In this document: in pieces, positions 38,702-51,800 of the stretch | Position numbering within the stretch: the first letter of the stretch is position 1 | Layout of the letters: each line of letters opens with the position of its first letter | From: Lingula anatina | Lineage: Eukaryota > Brachiopoda > Lingulata > Lingulida > Lingulidae | NCBI RefSeq assembly: GCF_001039355.2 | Contig: NW_019775493.1 | Coordinates: forward strand, 15,603-79,602 | DNA: 64,000 nucleotides | Direction: 5' to 3' | Notes under the pieces: generated by a model | What the model was told of the DNA's origin: nothing | What the model saw: only the letters and a program-made list of their open reading frames with translations | The model's database searches: none | Made by a program: the position numbers and the translations under genes

Positions 38702-41700
38702 ATGGATGTAAACGTGTATAGCAGGAGAAAGGATCGGGATTCGGAGGAGGAAGACGACCTGGACACAGTAAGCGGAACAGTATTTTATGATAAATAATAG
38801 TATAACCAAACAGTTCTACTAATGTATTTTTCTTTAACGACGTAGGCAAGTGCTGTTTGACATGCCACAAGAGAGATCGGTCACCTAAAACATCGGAGTA
38901 ATTCCAATGTATGTACTAAGTGTACAGACTGCAGTACAGTGTACTGTACTGTGCACGCAAGGGCCTGCCGTCACCAGTTTCGACAATGAGAATACTAGTA
39001 TGCGCAAAACCAATGACATAATTTGATTTTATTTAATACATTTTCAGAGGACCAGTGAGAGAATGAAGTCCCGATCTTTCCTGCCTCGTTATGTAAGTAT
39101 TCAGGTAGTTCATATTTATTTATCATTCTTTGCTTTCGGCTTCATATCATGCCAGACATTCCAATATTAGAGTGTAAGGGTAGTACATTGCTGAGAGCCA
39201 TGTGCTGTACCAATATAATAAAAATATTTCACAGTAGCATACCCTACAGCTATCCTAGCTCCCATCTGTATGACCTACATGCATACACCCAGAGCAGATT
39301 TTGAGTCCTGATATCACACCAGAAATCATATCAGTCCATAAAAATTTTGTGTTAAATATGTCACCAAAAATCGCAATACCTACATGTAAATAATTTACTT
39401 AAAAACATGCTATGGCTTATGTAATTATCTGTGAATTAGTGCATGGTTGTTATAAGCACATCTATGGGGTATTCAAGTACTTACTCTCATGGCTAATGAC
39501 CTCTTCTTTTGAAGATACAGACTCTTTGACTAAGAAATTATGTATCTTTTTTCTAGTGAGGCGGCCCAAATTGGCCCTCAGGTCTAAAATCTAGTAAAAA
39601 AAAATGTCAATTTTATTGAATGCTGAGGCCAATGAAGCTGTTGGATAAATTGTAAGCTTTTTCAAAAAAGGGAAATATTATTTCATGCTCCAAAGATATA
39701 TATGCACTTTTGCCTAAGAAATGTCAGTGAAAAATCTTAAGTTAATTCAACAACTTACTACTAGCAAAAGCTTTTCACATTTATTTGCGGAATGACTCAT
39801 TTATCAGAGCTGATCTATATACAGATAAAATACTTATCTTGGTATGTTTCATAATTTTTTTTTTCGGTTACAATTTTGATCAAAGAGTAAAAATTATTGT
39901 CAAAAAAAAAAAGCATTCTTGGTGAAAAATAATCCTTGCCTATTCATGTTCACTGTACATAATCTGTTAAAGTACTTGACATTTATAACAGACTGATGTT
40001 AATGCCAAAAACACTTAAAGAATACTTAAAAGTCATAAAGATTTCAATTAATGTCAATTCTAGTAATTTATGAAAAATTCTTGGCATAAATGTCTTGAGG
40101 ATAAACTGTTTACTTCTCATAAAGTTTCACTTAACAAATTCCTTTGACGTTAATGCAGATACTATACACTATGTGTATCTCATTAAATTCAGTTAACTTT
40201 ATTTTTCAAGCATATTTTTGTAAAGGGAGGCAGTACATGCTGAAAAATCAAAACTCAGGATGAGTTTAGATAAAAGGGATAACTACAGATTTTCATTTTC
40301 AATTTTTTATGTATGTATTTATGATAGTTATCTTTTATTGTAGAGTGCAGATGTTCTCCACCGTCTACAAAGCAAGGGTAAAGGTGGCAACACTATGCTG
40401 TACATGGTGGCAGGGATATTTGCCTTTGGGATATTCCTCACAGTGGTCAACATATATGAGCTGAGGAAAGTTCAGGTAGACAGTGGCCCTGAAGAGAAGA
40501 GTGGCAGGAGAAAGCAGCATGTGGTCTGTGTATGGGGGAAGAATGTAAGTAGGAGTATTTTCATCAGGTACTGTGATTGGAATTGTGGTGTTTGGTCTGC
40601 ATTTGGAGTGGGGGCAGGAGGGGAGCCCAGGTGGGATTGTTGTTATAGTGTCAGCCTGGGGGAAGGGGATGACCTGGGTTTGGCTCTGTCCAAGATATTG
40701 TTCCTATGGTGTAGAAGGGAGTAAAGATTATGGTAGTGCTGGTTATTGTGAATGGTGCCACTTAAATGTATGCCAGTAATAGGTTGTATGCACATCAGGG
40801 AGGTTAATCATATCTGGAACCTTATATTCAGAGCCTTACACCCCATTCTCATAGATAGGGACAGTCGGTCATCCGGGCACTTTACCTTAGCAACCGGCAT
40901 CTGGGGTAAAACAAATGTGGCAACATGGCGGATCGCATTGACTTCTATGAAAAAGTTGGCAGACTTTGTCCGAAGATATCATACTTCACAGTTCCTGACC
41001 ACTTGTGTCAGTGAAGTTGAGTTATTTACCTGGTTGATTTCCTTTAAAGGCTTTTGTAATTAGCCGCTGCACACCTGGTTAAGAGATAAAATCGGCCTTA
41101 ACTGCCGATCGTTATCTGTGATCGGGAATCTTACAGTAGTAGATTGCAAAGACTCATTTGCTTACCTGGATGAGCATATTATTCACAACTCTTTGAAAAG
41201 AAAACCATATGGAAGCAACTGATAATATCAAGGAAGGCTTCAATTGTACTAATAACTGTTGACGTTGCATATTGCTGACACATATGACGGGTAGATTTTC
41301 AAGCTTACTAGTACTGAATTGAACCGGTACCGTTTAACTCTCAGGCACGCGTACAAAAGTGAAATGGTGGAGGCTTGCTGTGCACCAGGTGACACTACCA
41401 ACACATTAATAAAATCTTATGGGATTTGTTTAATTTCAAAGATCAACGGAAAAGTAAACGACTATTGCAGGCTATAGGTCGTGCAAACGTGACTAAAGAC
41501 GGGATTGTTGATAGAAACAATAAAGATTTGGTCACAGCTATACATGCACTACGAGATTTGTGTATGTGTATAGTTCATTTTATTATAGATAAGGAGAAAG
41601 TCATTGTACCTTGTTTGGTATTTATGTTTGTCAATGTTACATGAATTAATAAGTATACGTAGTATTTACAAGAAATTGAGATTGCATCTTGTGTTGGCGT

Positions 41701-44175
41701 GTGTGACGGTATATCAATTATTTTAGTTAAAATCAATGGACTATAACGTCGAACTTTTTTGTTGTAAGTTAATTGAGGGCGTTATAAAGATAAGAAAAAA
41801 TATACACGTCAATATATTGACAAACCTGTGAGTTAATGTCTAATTCTTTAAGTTATCAAGTAATATTAATACAGGTAACACCACGTGTCTTCTCTTCCAA
41901 AAAGTTAGCAAGCAACTGTTTATGCTGTCCTTCCAGGCTTGCATTAATATACATGTACTGTACATACAGACCAAAGAGGCCATGGGACCGATGACATTGC
42001 CCCTATCCCGTTCCCCTGGCTATTGCAGCAGCAGGTGATTTAATCACAATTGTAGAAATCTTATTCTAATAAATTCTCAGTGTTGCTCATTTTCGAGGTC
42101 TTTCTTACGATCCACGTTCTAAGAAGCCATTCCTATATCACCAACTTGTGTACATGCATATACTTAGGGTGGACATTTGCTTATGCAGTTAAGACCAATT
42201 CTATATCCCGTAACAAGTTAAATAGTTGCTTATTACAAAGGTCTGCTAACTCAATGGTCCAGGTAAATGATTCAACCCGCCAGACACAAAAGGTCAAGCA
42301 CAGCCTTTGCAAAATCTTCTGCTGTAAACTTCCCGATCACAGATAACGATCGGCAGTTATATTAAGACCGATTTTATCTCCTAACCAGGTGTGCAGCGGC
42401 TAATTACAAAGGCCTGTAAAAGAAATCGACCAGGTAAATAACTCATTCTTACTGACACAAGTGGTCAGGCACTGTGAAGTATGATATCTTCGGACAAAGT
42501 CTGCCAACTTTTACACAGAAGTCAATGCGATCCGCCATGTTGCCCGATTTGTTTTACCCCAGATGCCGGTTGCTAAGGCGCGTGACGTCAGCCCGACTGT
42601 CCCTATTAGATCGACCTACATTGGATCGACCTAACTCCCTGGGGGTTCACGCTAAATAGCTGTCAGCCGGGCGGACACGAAAGTTAATTACCCCTTAAAG
42701 CTTGTAGTAGGCGGGGACGGACACTTAAGGGGGATTATCTGACAGTAATCTAGTGAGACTCCCCGCGGTGATAGATCGATCTAAAAGTTGTGAGAACAGA
42801 GCCTTAGAGACTAAGAATAAATTCTAAACCAGACAAAAATTATTTATTGAGAATATAACATCAACCTTTTCCTGTCATCCTCACATACTGTTTTATTTTC
42901 TCTTGTATGGTTTTTCTTTAGCTCCGACCATTGACAGTAAAGGTTAGGAATAGTTGTCAAGATATACACATCTTTTTAAAAAAATTATGTGTGGACGTAC
43001 AGTGCCTGTTCAATAGATGGTTACTATTACATTGCTCTTTGAGGAAAGAGCAACACTGTCAGAGTAACCATCTATCAACAGACAATATTAGAGGTTCAAA
43101 AAGGTTTTGTTATATGTTATTTTTAGATATTCATCAACTCCTTATTGACATACATTAATTGACATTTATATAATTGAATTTTTAATTTGATAACAGAATA
43201 TCATTTTACAATTAAATAATTGATATGGCATTGCTTTTATCATTTTGTTTATTTATTCACCAAGTGTTTAAAAAGTTTGATTTTTAGAAATTTGATGTTA
43301 ACGTTTTGAATTAGTTTTTACTCAGCTTAAATTTGAATTAATCTGACGTCTGTCATGAAGCTTTGCCAATGGAAGTGAATCAAGATTTGAAGTAGAAATG
43401 TTATCAGTTGTGGAACACAAGATGAAATGATATTTATAAGTTTTGATTTGATATCTTGACAGAATATTTGATTATTAGATATTATATGCTTGAAAAGAAT
43501 TTAGCATTGTCATACACCTAAATACATAATGCAAATTTCTTAAAATCTTTGGTCCAAGTAACTGAAAGTAATTGACCTTTATTATTTTATAAAGGGATAA
43601 ATGAATCATGCACATTCTAGAATAAAAACAAAAGGAAAATCTGTTGTTAGTTTGGGCTCTTTTACAGCGTGATATGTCTAGAGAATTTCAGCTGAGTTTG
43701 CTTTTCATTTTTGTAAATGGTGTAGGTTTATATGCACAATTATCTGATTAGTATTTTTATTCTTTCAGCAAAAGACTGGCTACTTAAAGCATGTGTACAA
43801 TGTATTTGAACGCATTGGTTACTCCATAGGAACAGACAGAAATGTCTGGGATGTCCTCTGGTCACATGACTATCCTTTTAAAGAATTTGAATCCCAAATC
43901 AGGAATCTCCAGCCTCACCAGAAGGTATAAAATAAATTTTATGTTATGTTTTTAAAGCTCAAAGGTTTGAAAGACGTATTAGTGGAACTTGTTTTGTAAG
44001 TGTTGTAACCTGACCATCATATCTAAAATGGTTTTGTTTAATATAAGTTGCATCCTTTGTACTTTTTAGCATCTCTTGAAACACAAATAGAAACAGCATG
44101 AAAGAAAAGATTAAATACATTGTTTTACATTCATAATATAGTTTATATAATTTTATATATAACATTTCATTTATT

Positions 44176-44214
<39 letters not shown>

Positions 44215-47200
44215 TTTTTGCAGGTGAATCACTTCCCAGGTACTGGGTATATCACAAACAAGGTGAACCTTGCTACCTCAGACATCTGGTTTATTCCCAA
44301 AGCCTTCAAGATGCCCCAGGACAAGCCTCTGCTGCTTAAATATGTAAGTATAATACAGTGAAACTAGAAACCCAGTGGTAATCAAATTTTCATAATCCAT
44401 GTTATTAATAGTAGATAATAAAAGAATTTGTGGTAATTATGCAGTTAATTATTATGTCATATTGCATCAAAATTGACAAAAAAACCTACTTTGTGCACTG
44501 CCACCATAAACGTTATGGAAAGAAAACTCTGTTACTTATTATTTTTTTAACTTACAAGAATGATTCTTAGGATTGACATACAGCTCAAAAAAGATATTGA
44601 GCTGTCCAGTATGATTTGATTTAATCATTATTCAGACAAGATTCTTCAGTTGACGTTTTATTGCCTTGACACATTGGCAAGTGTTGGTGTACATACATGC
44701 ATGGTGCATAAGATACATTGAATACTTGTTAACTTAAACAGTTATTGACTGGCTGAGGTTGATATGTTGCTTTCCGACGTTAGATTTTGATATCACTTTT
44801 CTGAGTTTTGCAAAACAACATATTGATTGAATGCAGAAGTCTGTAATTGCTGTATTAATTCAAAACCTGCATGAATGTCATTGTCCTCTAGGATGATATC
44901 AAAAGTTGCAGTTGTCATCTTATTGATGATAGCTTTTCCCTTCTCTGATCAGTCAAAAGATCAATGATGATGTCATCTGTCAATGATATTAATGGTGATG
45001 GCAACACTGGTCACTGTTGTGTTTTATTTAACCTCAAATCCACGGATATAAGATACTAATTTATGCTACATCCACCTTAAGACAGACAATGTACATTAGA
45101 CTAATAGGTTTGAAGTAAAAATTTAATAATATTTTGTCACAAGAGATTGTTTTTTATTATTTATATTAAATTTCTTTGAAACTATGCTGTTAAAATCTAC
45201 AAAAAAAAAAAATAAATAAAATAAAAATAAATAAAAAATGGACAGCACTTGTCTCCATTTTGATGCTTACTAGAAATATCAAAGTCAAAATCTGAGACCA
45301 TGGGGCTTTCCCATGCTTTTGACCAATCACTAGGCCCAAGAGATAAAGTAACATGGAGAGTGAATTTAAGTTACAAGTAAGTCTAAAATAAATTTGTTTT
45401 TAAAACTCAACATGATATATATGGAAATTGTACATAAATGCAATTATGGAATACAATGACGTTCCATAAAAGGTATGTAGTGCATCTTTTTGGTCATTAT
45501 TTCTTTGCCAGTGGTGAAATTAGTTCACGGTTAAAAATCATTATGTTAATTTCTCTTTTCACACATGATACTTAATTTTCATAGTATACCTTTCTTTAAG
45601 AGCTTTTTCCACCAACCCTCCTCACTGCCAACATAGATTGCTTGAGTTCTTCTTTTCTGGTCTCTTGCCATAGTCTGGATTTTTCTGAGCTGAAGGCCTA
45701 GGGCTACTGTTTTCTTTTTATCTCTCAGAGCCACGTTACCAGACTTCTCCTGCATCTCCATCTTAGGGCAATTGTTACATCTGCACCTTAGTTATACTTC
45801 TTTACTTTGTAACTTGCAACATTTTATGAAACAGAAATGGTATTAGAGATGGAAGCTGACAATTTCCAATGAGGTTGTCCTAAATAATGATATAAAGTTT
45901 AAAATACACTTCATTTTCTCAATGGTTCAGAATAGGGTATACCTTGGTGAGTATGAGAAAACTGTTGAAGTTTTTTCTTTTTTTGCCATATTAAGCTCTT
46001 AGTGAACATTGTTTGTCTTTAAACTTTGTCATTATTTTCATTTCTGAAAACCCACCAAATATTTTAATCTTTTACGGAATGATGAACCACACAGTCCATA
46101 AACGAAAAAATTAATGGATGAGTTGAGACTTGTTAGAAAAAATCCCATGGGTTTTGTCCAGTGTCCCGGTATCTTCTCTAAAAGAGCCAAAAAGGAGCAT
46201 GCACAACTAAAAGGTAACGAGACTAGTATATAAAATGTCACCAGTAATACCACAATTTTTATGATCTGGCTGGAGTTATCACATGTAGAATTGGTCATTG
46301 TCAGTCGCATTTTAATATTAATATAAAGAATGAGCATGGATCCAATTAGTGAAATGTTGATAATGAAAGGAAACACCCTGCGGTAAGTAATTTTGTAACC
46401 AGTGGGCCAATCCTTCAATTGAACAATTTGGCAAAAGTCATTCAAGCTGTGTTCACAAGGACGAAACCCAACAAATTCAGTATCGAAAAACTTTGGAAGG
46501 TGATACAAAGCAATCAGTGTCAGTAAAACGTATGTCCGCCATCGCCATTTTGTTACCTTTCGAAACTCCATGCTTTTTATAGGTTTGTTAATTGCAAGAT
46601 AACGGTCAAATGCCACAAAAAATAGCAGACATCGTGAAGAAAGTCTTGCAAACAGCATAATTGGCCAAATATAAACAGTGGTTGTCTGCATTGCAACAAA
46701 GTACCAGTCAATCCATCCCCAATAAACATGCAAAGCAGGTAAATTGATAGTAAATATTGCTGTGATTAGATAGATATTATCCGTGATTGCTGTCCAGGAC
46801 AGAAGATAATCAGTGGATGTATTTGCTCTCTCCTCGTAAAATACTATGAAAGACAGAGTGTTACCCATTATTCCAAGTAGGCTAACGACCAGTGAGGCAA
46901 ATCCTACAACAGCGGTGAGGTACAAGTTTGAGGTCGTTTCGTGAAATTCAATTCATCCAAATTGTCCAAAAAAGCTTCCATTATGCTTCAGTGTATAGTT
47001 GAAAATAAGATATTGAACAAATGAGAAACTGTCTAAAGGATGATAATAGTCATGAAGTTGGGGCTTTATATCACAGAATTTGCAGTCCATAACCAATCAG
47101 AGACCAGAATGGCCCCTTTTTGATTTTGACAGTAACAAGGATTCCAATTTCACTTGACACATGGATGATAGGGTGTACAGTGATATGGAAGGAGACAATG

Positions 47201-48833
47201 ATAATGGAAACGTGGAAGAGAAACAAAATCTCAGCTTTAACCTGTGTGACAAAAGACCATGCAGAGAATAATGAAAAGAAGAAAATGTGTAATGAAAAGG
47301 AGCATATCTTATTGAAACAATAAAGAAATGGATACCAAGTCAATTCATGTCACCATATTGCCTGAATAAAAACTCTTTGTTTTCTACCGTTAATTCAGTT
47401 CAGTCCATACATTTTGATAAAACTGATATCAGTAACAACATATGGATCAACCTCCTTTTTTTCTAAAAATATGAAGTTAAAGAAGGACAAACACTGACGC
47501 GTTAACTTTTTATTTTTTTTATTTTCACATTTACAAAGTTGACATTAATATGGGAAAACCGATCGCCCTATTGTCTTAAAATTCGCATATCAATCTTACA
47601 AACATACAGGTCAAGTTCGAAAATCAGCTTGATCAGACTATTTTTACAAAAGTTTTTTGTGCTTTTTTTCAGCTGCTACGTAGCAATGATAACATATTTC
47701 AAGGAAAACCAATAAGCCTATTGTCTTGAACTTATTGTCACTGGAGTGATCAATCTTACTAATATACAGGTTGAGTTTGAATATCAGCTTGATTGGTTTA
47801 GTTTTGATGAGTTATTCCTTTTTTTTTTTTTTTGTATATAAGTGATTTTTTCCTCAGTTTTAATTCTCAGGCATGTTAACAGTCTCATTATTAAACTAAT
47901 TAGATATGTAAAAGTGTTCTTTTGGCATTTTCTGCACCTTTACAATATTGTTAATTGATCACAAAAGAAATGAAAAATGAAAACAATAAACCTGTTCTTG
48001 TGTATTGTGTATTGTGTGATAAAGAGTTAAAAATGGAAATAAACTCATCATTGCAGTTTGTCAGTTTCAATCATTCACTATGTTCAGAATCTCAGAATGG
48101 ATCAAATTGGACATTTAAAATTGTTCTATTGATATTTTTCTTTTGTCAACAATTTTCTTAGTTGATCATATAAAAATGACAGTAAATTGAATATTTTGTT
48201 TTATGTAAAAAAAAAAGGTGTTGAAAATGGAAAGAAACACATCTGAGTACAGTTATCTCTTGTTTACATTTTGGCATTTTTCAAGGTGTGACTCTGAACT
48301 TCCATAGGCTTTTGCTAGTCAAATTTTTGGAATGTCCATGATACTTTTATTTTATTATTAAAAGTTGATGGTGATTATGCTGTTAAGCATTGTGTAATAT
48401 TGCATCAAAATTGAAGAAAACCCTATTTTGGGCACTGCCTCCATAGTGACCATTAAAGGAAAACCGTGTCACTTACTCTTCTCACTCTTACAGGAAAGAA
48501 ACAGGACTTAAGTACAGCTTCAGTGGGAAAATCTGTCTTATTGGTTAACTTTTCTGGAAATTATATAGTTTTTTGTTAAAATTAAAATTTTGTGAATTAT
48601 TATTTTCTGCTTTATGTCTGTACATTTGACAGCTTTGCTGCCTTGTTTGATATTTGAAAATTATATTAATTATCAATGCCAGTGATAAACAAGTTGTTGG
48701 TTAATTTCAGAGTGGAGAGCACCCACAAAAAATGTGGGTCCAAAAAAGTAACAATCACAGAGGAATCAAAATAAAGAAGATCTCAGGTATCAATTGTCCA
48801 TACTTTGCAATTAGGTTTCAGTATGTGAGTTAC

Positions 48834-48866
<33 letters not shown>

Positions 48867-51800
48867 GAGAGCAGTAGCTTGCTTATAAGTGAAATTTGCA
48901 TTCTCTTGTTCAGCATTTTTGTTTTAAATTCAGGAAGTAGATACCTACCTGTTTGTTCTTATAATGGCTACAGTACCATCTGATGTGTATTTTTGTCTTA
49001 TTCAATACTGATGAGTGTAACTGTACATTGTAGGTTGCAGTTTTAATTAAAATGTCCATTGCATTTAGAAAATAAAGTCCATAGTCTCTAGAATGCATTA
49101 CAATGTATACATTGCATATTATTATGCTTTCTCAAATTTTTATGTACAGACACAGATGTGTCTGTACATATAGCCATCATCTGCGTCTGTCGTCGCCGTG
49201 CACTNGTAACATTGAAAACAGAGATGGATGCACCATAGTAAATGTTTTTTCTGTTGGAAATTGAAAATGTAGCAGCAGATTTCTTTGTCTGATGTCAAAT
49301 CTTGATTACAATTTCAGACCTAGACTTGTCATCAGGTGGGACATTTGTCCAGGAGTTTGTTGATAAGCCATTTCTCATCGATAGAAGGTAAGTTTGAAAG
49401 TTTGAACTTAAAAATGGGAAAGTTGCATAGAAAACTTTTGAAGAATTGTAACAACTTTCGAAATGAGGATGCTGTAGGGTTTATTAAATAGTAACATATT
49501 GATTTATTAAGGTTTGATTTTCAATTTTATTCTGTGGATGTGATTGTTTCAGTATTTTCTGTACTCTCCCTATGTGTAAAAAGCATATATATATGCATAA
49601 CTTCATGCCACATTACAAAGACACTTATGTCAAGTAATTTTGATTAAATTTTGAGTCCCAGCACTGTATGAAACTGTTCCACTGCAGTGAACTAGGTTTC
49701 TCTATCAGTTTGAAAAAGAACCGATTAATGCTAATTAAGTTGGTCTTACATGTTAGACTGGAAATGATAATTTAATTCAATAAAAGCTTAATCCACTAAA
49801 AATTCAGACCAGCTTTCCATATTTTTTTTCTAACAGGAAGTTTGACATTGGCATCTATACCACTCTTACCTCCATAGACCCTCTCAGAGTGTACATTCTG
49901 GACAGTGAAGTGCTTATAAGGTGAGATAGGTAAATTCATGTTAACTGAGTGGTAGAACTTGATGTTAAATACACATATTGTACATAATAATAATAATATG
50001 TGTACTTCACATGTGTGACAACCCCTAGCGTGCTCATTAAGCCAGGTGCCCCACCCCTTTTGACTGACTCCTCCCTAATGAGTGTTAGATAAAGGTTGAG
50101 TAGCTTTTGTAATTCTGGTTACGTTTGGCTATCACAGCCCCATTCCCTAACAAAGTCTAAGTAGTCTAGACTAAATATTGTGTGGGAAAGTATATTTATT
50201 TCTCAAGCTATTGAAAAAAAAAAATTCTAATGGAATACACAGTTGATAAAAACTTTTCAAACGAATATGAATACTCTTATATTTGGTCATGGTAAGACAA
50301 ATTTCAGAACAAAAAATAATTGTTTAGTATTTAAAGCATATTTCTCTATTTCTCAGGTTCTGTCCCCAGGATTATTATCCTTTTGACCCTGAGAATGTAG
50401 ACAAGTATGTGGTGGGAGATGACTACACCCCCACCTGGCAGGTAGGAGTGCTGGAAATAACTGATGTGCCTGTTTAAAATGGAAAATTCCTCTGTAAAAT
50501 ACAGTCTTGTATAATTTATGCTCATCTTGTAGAATTTGAAACGTATCCATACATTGAATGTTCATTTTTCAGTAGTCTTCATTTTATAACTATTTGTTTC
50601 ACTGCACAAATTTGGGGTCATGATATTTTTTGTGCTAGAGACGGATTAATAAATAGATTAATTAACTCTGATTCCACAGCCCCCTTTTCCAAAGCACGTT
50701 ATGGTACACTGTAGCTTGACCCCTAAGTGGTCACAGTTTGACAAGTTACTCATTATTGTGAGGTAAAAACTTCAGAAAACTTTCATGAAAATCTTAAATC
50801 CTTTTATCACTTTCAGATGCCAAGTTTAAAGAATATCTATGAGCAAAATGCTCACACTCATAAAGAAACAATAAGCACATACCTAAGACAGCATGGTAAT
50901 TTATTTAATTAAATTTAATGATACAGTAATGATTGTATAAAAATGTTATTGTATGCCAGTAATTATACATTGTAGTGCATGAATTTGAATTAGCTCTAGG
51001 TTTATGTTAATGTCCACTTTTAAAAGAAATAGTAATGTTCTCATTAAAAGACGAAAGCCATTTATTGTAGTTTTGATGTAATATGTACTGCAGAACACAG
51101 TTGATGTTCTATTGTATGTTCAGAATATAATTATTTCTCAAATTACAGTATGAACAATTGGTCTTTAAATACACCATATCATCATCTGAGTATTTTTCTT
51201 TTTTTTATATGACACAGGGCGCAATGATACCAAGTTGTGGGATGATATAAGGCAAGCCATCATGGAGGTATATTTATCAAAGGAGCCTAATCTCATTGGA
51301 GCAGCTAAGTCATACAAGTCAACTAGGTGAGATTTTTTAAGAACTTTTGTTTATCATTTGAAAATTAGACTTGTCTCACAACTTTTATTATGATATTTTT
51401 CAGTGATACATTTTGCTCAAAAACAGCACACATACATAAATTGCTGTTTTCTTTCAGAAATTTTTTTGAAATGGTTAGATTTGACTTTGTGGTGGATGAA
51501 GATTTGCACATATATTTAATGGAGGTAATTATTTATTTGAAATGTTTAGACCTTTTTTTATGAAAGTTTTGTCTTTATTTTTAGAGTCCTAATTTAATTT
51601 GAAAGATGTTTTTTTACTATTCCCTCTTGATGTGGACATTATTGCAGACAGCTAAAATTGCTTTGTAAGCCAAAACACTAATACAAATGATCAACATCTG
51701 CTGATAGAGAACAGTCAAATTTTTCTGTGCAGTCTGTGGCATTAGTTACCAGTGCATGGGAACCCAACTTGCCAGTGATCTAACAAATATATTTTAGAGG

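Noticed and set aside
41426-41644. 72-residue frame inside the composite element
   Set aside because: No transposase or other domain recognised; length is compatible with chance in AT-rich DNA.
42922-42942. Possible 21-nt microexon (LRPLTVK) in TTLL15
   Set aside because: It has acceptor and donor and keeps frame, but the flanking exons join into a more family-like sequence (WGKN-QKTGYLKHV) without it. Left as optional.
47071-47343. Frames upstream of the GPCR on both strands
   Set aside because: Low-complexity hydrophobic or Lys-rich translations without motifs; not a missing receptor exon as far as I can see.
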